Of a stretch of DNA of 64,000 nucleotides, positions 60,531 through 64,000 are shown piece by piece. A program made the translations under genes and the position numbers. Every line of letters begins with the position of its first letter. Position 1 is the first letter of the stretch. The DNA is from Oscheius dolichura (lineage: Eukaryota; Nematoda; Chromadorea; Rhabditida; Rhabditidae): positions 8,742,001 to 8,806,000 of the forward strand of contig OW051495.1 of NCBI GenBank assembly GCA_932521035.1, read 5' to 3'. The notes beneath the pieces are model-generated. The model worked only from the letters and a program-made list of their open reading frames with translations. It did not search any database and was not told the origin of the DNA.

Positions 60531-61486
60531 CAAGGGAAGTACCCGAACTCGCCCTCGCCGTTTTGGCTGATTTTATGTGTATTATGTAGCCCTATAGCAG
60601 TGATGTAAAAATACAAAACATTAGCAGCTATATCGCGGAGGGCGAGGAGCTAGACCACTTTGAAGGTCAAAACCCTGTTATTTGGACTCATTTTCTCGTC
60701 TTCATAATTTTTGATCCTTACATACTAGAAGGCTCCGGTTGGTTTCTACATAGGCAGAATGATCTACTTAATAAGCGCAGCACAGAAAAGAGCCAGCCGT
60801 CTCCGATAATTTGGGGCAATTCCATGAAATGAGTGAAATAGCCTCAAAGCCGGATTCCCAACCCCTCTAAAACCGTTATTTCCCTTCAAAAAACGCTGAA
60901 ACTGCGACCAATCGATCTAACTCGATGGTCGCAGTTTCTCGATGAGATGAGTCTAACGACACCAATATCGTAGGCAGTTTCGAAAGTTCGAAAAATGGCG
61001 GTTTGCCCAGTTCCTGACCATTTGGTCGATTTTTCGACATTTGCGAGGAAGTTTTAACTTGGTTGATATTGGTGTCGCTCGGCTCATCTCATCGAGATAA
61101 GCTGATTGGTACCAATTTCAGCGTTTTTGGAAAGGAAATTACGCTTTTAGAGAGTTCGGAAAACCAGGTCGGAAGCTGTTTCACGAATTTCATGGAACTG
61201 CTCAAAATTGTCGGAGGTCAGTGGCTATTTTCTGTGCTGTACTTATTCAGCACGTCATTCTTGCTATGTAGAAACAAACCGGAGCCGTCTAGTATGTAAG
61301 GATCAAAAATTATGAAGACGAGAAAATGAGTCAAAATAACAGGGTTTTGACCTTCAACGTGGTCTAGCTCCTCGCCCTCCGCGATATAGCTGCTAATGTT
61401 TTGTATTTTTACATCACTGCTATAGGGCTACATAATACACATAAAATCAGCCAAAACGGCGAGGGCGAGTTCGGGTACTTCCCTCG
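60531..61486. mobile_element. foldback MITE-like element 3 (CAAGGGAA ends)
   Basis: 956 bp flanked by TTA on both sides. Outer arms (about 60531-60743 and 61277-61486, starting CAAGGGAAGTACCCGAACTC) are near-perfect inverted copies. Further inverted blocks continue inward (for example TCGATGAGATGAG at about 60938 against CTCATCTCATCGA at about 61085), so almost the whole element can fold back. No transposase frame. Same ends and target-duplication type as elements 1 and 2, but no tRNA-like core. Confidence 0.8.
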
Positions 61487-62175
61487 TTAGTACAGTTGAC
61501 TAGACTGCCTAGTTTCACAATCTATCCCAAAAACTAGCGAAATCTCGAAAGTTTAGCCATTTTTCTACCAGAAAGGTTTGAAAATATCTTGCTGTTGGTA
61601 AAAAGCGACTACTTGAAGGAGGATAGAAGGAATGAAAACAGCTGGAGGGAGAGTACTCCACCACCAGCAGCGACGGCAAGGTGGCATTTCGCGCATTTTA
61701 CTTTGTCGCCGCCGCGTCACCCCTCCCCCAACTTGATAGGGATAAAAATATGAAATGTTGCAGAGAATGAGCAGGGGAAGAGAAATGCGCACGAGAACTG
61801 CTATTTAGTCTTGCAAGGAGGGGAGCATCGCCGGTGGCGCGTGCCGAATAACATGCTCTCTTTGAGGTCACCTGAGACTTGAAAATGAGCCGTTGTGGCC
61901 CGGTTCGAAAACGTCAACTAGGCGGTAATTAACAAATCTGGGAGATCTTTGACCTTGAGTATTGGAATAAAATCCCAACTAAAACAGTTTTAGTCAGGAA
62001 AAAAGAAGGCGAACCCCCATTTCCCGGGTCATTGATAGACTGGAACGGCGTCTAAAGTCTGATTGTCTCCGTCCTGATCCAATTAAACCCACGAGAACTG
62101 AGAGAAACAGATCTTTGTGTGCACACAGGCTGCGCCTTCTTTAATCATTCTCGATAATCGTTTTAACATAAAAAT

Positions 62176-62197
62176 GGGGGGGGGGGGGGGGGGGGGG
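62176..62197 (+). repeat. 22-base poly-G tract
   Basis: Uninterrupted run of 22 G on the plus strand, a strong potential G-quadruplex site. Such tracts are known in C. elegans as sites whose stability depends on the DOG-1/FANCJ helicase. Confidence 0.95.
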
Positions 62198-63168
62198 AAT
62201 TAGAAGAGACGCCTATTTTCCCGCCCTAGACCGCGCGTGGTATGTACGAGGAACTCGATTATGTCGGCCCCAGGGACTTCCAGTACCGTATCTTGAGAAC
62301 TATTATAAGGAAAACAATAGAGGACATGCTACCTTTTCACATAAACAGTCCTCGTATCATGGGAATTAATTTTCCCAATTAAGTGAGCTTGGTATTAGGG
62401 AGAGAAAGGAGATCTCTCGAAAGAATGAAACCAGTGTTGGGTGTGCTTATTGTTTGGCGCGTAAAACTCTCTCTTCAAACTGTTTATCTAAGAAGAGCCT
62501 CTAGAGAATTTTGAACTCTAAAGTGATGGGAGAGATGATGACGCGGGGCGGATCTTATTGAGAGTAACGTTATTTGGAGCAAAGAACTGGAAAGATATCC
62601 GCCAAAATGGGGACCAACGTGTGGACGAGAGGTAGAACTTGAAGTGGGCGGACGGTGGACAAATGGACATCTTCAATGCCCCGAATTGATCCAGGTAGAC
62701 CGTCAGGAACTCCTGGGCATACCAGGCGTCAATTGTTGAAAAGAAGACGCGGCTCTTGGGAAATAATGTGTTGGTAAATAAGCGAGTAAAATGTCCTACA
62801 ACGCATCTCTAGAGAAGAAGTTCATGGGGGTAAAATGGAGAAAAAAGAAGGCAAAAGAGAGAGTCTCTGCTCCCTGCTCAAGAACGTCGGAACCTCCCTC
62901 CCTAGTGTTTCCGACATCTGCTGCCATACTTCACTCAGAGACCAATTCTATGAAAAAACGACCGTCTAATGACTTCCAGAATGAAGATTTCACAATTTTT
63001 CAGTCTAGTAGAGCTCCATTTTGATTATAACGGTTTATTTCTAATCAGTTTCTAATTGAGTAAACAATAAAACGGTTTCCTACAGAAATCCTGGAATTGG
63101 AAGTTAATTTTGTTTGTGGTTTTGTTGTTTTATTGAATAAAAAATATTTGAATAAATCATACAAATAA

Positions 63169-63661
63169 TCACTCTTCCTGTGAGACTTCCCGATGAGACA
63201 TCCTCTTCAATTTCCTCCTCTCATTCATGAAGTAGTTACTGACTGTCGAGATGGACAGGCTCAATTTCTTCGCCAAAACCTCTTTCAACTCCTGTGATGG
63301 GTTCTTCACCTCGCTAAATAATGCCTAAATTTCGAGGATTTGGACTAATCATAGCGATAAATCTATACGTCCAAAGTCTTCTTTTGAAACGCCGAGAAGG
63401 CGATTCTCTGTCTCCTTGGCATTTCATCCCTCATTTCAATTCTCCTTCTCTTTGTAGGGTGACTACCTTCTGGGGTACTCTCGGCTAAAGGGAACCGTTT
63501 ATTGTGAGAGAAAATCGGGGAACAAACCATGGAGGACTTCGAACTTCTCCTCTTCTGACATTTCTAGCCAGCGAAGCATTTTGATGTAAGTTTGACGGCC
63601 AGATTTGAGTTCCGACCACGGGCGAGGGCATCTCAAAATGTCGGAAAGGGTTCCTTGTGTT
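63169..63661 (-). CDS. ONECUT-family transcription factor, 3' exons (5' end outside window)
   Basis: Three exons (63528-63661, 63369-63484, 63169-63324) join in frame. The first opens inside a CUT domain with TQGTLSDILRCPRPWSELKS and LRWLEMSEEEKFEVLH. A short basic linker (HPTKRRRIEMRDEMPRRQRI) follows. The homeodomain continues AFSAFQKKTLDALFSEVKNP, LAKKLSLSISTVSNYFMNE and RRKLKRMSHREVSQEE, then stop TGA. A single CUT plus a divergent homeodomain with F-M-N in helix 3 is the ONECUT/HNF6 layout, so it is a nuclear sequence-specific DNA-binding protein. The upstream half of the CUT domain is missing from the exons seen. The next exon must lie beyond the U2 gene, probably outside the window, or else the gene is truncated. 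Confidence 0.85.
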
Positions 63662-63744
63662 CTGAAATAAATGAAATTGGAAGGGGGGATTCCAGTAGAA
63701 AATGACAAAACACACTCGATGCACTCGATTTATTTCCCCCATAT

Positions 63745-63933
63745 GGGGGAGGGCCGTTCCCAGCAGCAGTGCAACGCCGGGCCGACCCATGAAGAGGAGC
63801 TAGCAAGCCAGCTACCTCTTCAGGTCTCAAAAATCGGTTAACCTTGTATACCACAATAGCGGTATATATCGAAGGTTAATTCGATAAGAACGATTACTAC
63901 ACTTTGATCTTAGCCATAAGGCCGAGAAGCGAT
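63745..63933 (-). ncRNA. U2: U2 spliceosomal snRNA
   Basis: Minus-strand transcript beginning ATCGCTTCTCGGCCTTATGG, the universal U2 5' end, then GCTAAGATCAAAGTGTAGTA with the branch-site pairing GTAGTA. An Sm site (GATTTTTGAG, about 63825-63835) and the conserved stem-loop IV sequence GGCGTTGCACTGCTGCTGGG follow. The 3' end is placed by comparison with the usual 185-195 nt length and is approximate. A CCCCCATATGGGGG hairpin follows at 63736-63749. It lies on the same strand as, and just upstream of, the ONECUT exons. Confidence 0.95.
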
Positions 63934-63971
63934 ACTGCTGGGCGCCGCGGCGGTCGGGTCAATCGCGCTGG

Positions 63972-63993
63972 CTGCCGACAATTTACGGGTGCG
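63972..63993 (-). promoter_or_regulatory. putative proximal sequence element of U2
   Basis: CGCACCCGTAAATTGTCGGC plus AG, ending 39 bases before the U2 5' end. This is the position of the proximal sequence element in nematode snRNA genes, and the ACCCG...GTCGG core is similar to what I recall for that element. The same motif recurs elsewhere in the window. Confidence 0.6.
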
Positions 63994-64000
63994 GCGGCAG

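Larger units (their letters stand above)
58756..63168. other. gene-poor region with foldback element and poly-G tract
   Basis: No supported gene. Contains the 956-bp foldback element (60531-61486) and a run of 22 G (62176-62197). The stretch 58800-59160 is purine-rich (GGAGGA-type) and open in one frame only through its composition. Open frames at 60015-60483 and 62791-63024 lack any family signal. Confidence 0.5.

Noticed and set aside
63485-63854. Open frames on the minus strand across the U2 gene
   Set aside because: They run through the structured U2 RNA and are explained by U2 and the ONECUT exon.

Overview
This window looks like nuclear DNA from a rhabditid-type nematode. Protein genes are split by many short introns of about 40-60 bp with GT...TTTCAG borders. 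Several starts sit directly behind a 3' splice acceptor, as expected when a spliced leader is added in trans. The gene content is also nematode: three moulting-cycle (MLT-10-type) proteins, two chemoreceptors of the Str and Sre classes, a C6-like secreted protein, an ephrin, a GDP-mannose 4,6-dehydratase and a U2 snRNA with nematode features. The genus cannot be settled from the sequence. All gene models below were assembled by eye from splice signals and protein families.

Layout. 1-2184 (+) is the 3' part of one mlt-10-like gene. 3704-5092 (+) is a Str chemoreceptor with a decayed tRNA gene in an intron. 5159-8304 and 8599-11819 (both -) are two recently duplicated mlt-10-like genes whose introns and upstream DNA are still alike. 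11.8-15.3 kb has no convincing gene and contains a 770-bp foldback transposon. 15317-18401 (-) is GDP-mannose 4,6-dehydratase. 20552-21967 (-) is an SLC35B4-type nucleotide-sugar transporter. 22975-28762 (-) is a PDZD8-type lipid-transfer protein. 31993-33291 (-) is an ephrin. 33.3-37.6 kb shows no gene. 37647-40120 (+) is an unrecognised acidic protein gene with one in-frame stop. 40078-41089 (-) is PXMP4. 42046-51718 (-) is a large two-LIM protein with F-E-K-G-E type repeats. 53747-54378 (-) is a small Thr-rich secreted protein. 55050-56612 (-) is medium-chain acyl-CoA dehydrogenase. 57226-58755 (-) is an Sre chemoreceptor. 58.8-63.1 kb is gene-poor, with a 956-bp foldback element and a 22-G tract. 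63169-63661 (-) holds the CUT and homeodomain exons of a ONECUT factor, and 63745-63933 (-) is U2 snRNA.

The genes are mostly independent housekeeping, signalling and cuticle functions rather than a pathway cluster. GDP-mannose dehydratase and the nucleotide-sugar transporter both serve glycosylation, but they are more than 2 kb apart and not an evident operon. The most noteworthy non-gene features are a short motif (core CACCCGTA...CCTCGG) at the proximal-element position of U2 that recurs at four other loci, foldback elements with CAAGGGAA ends and TNA target duplications that carry tRNA-like sequence, and small TTAAAGGAA-ended elements in introns.
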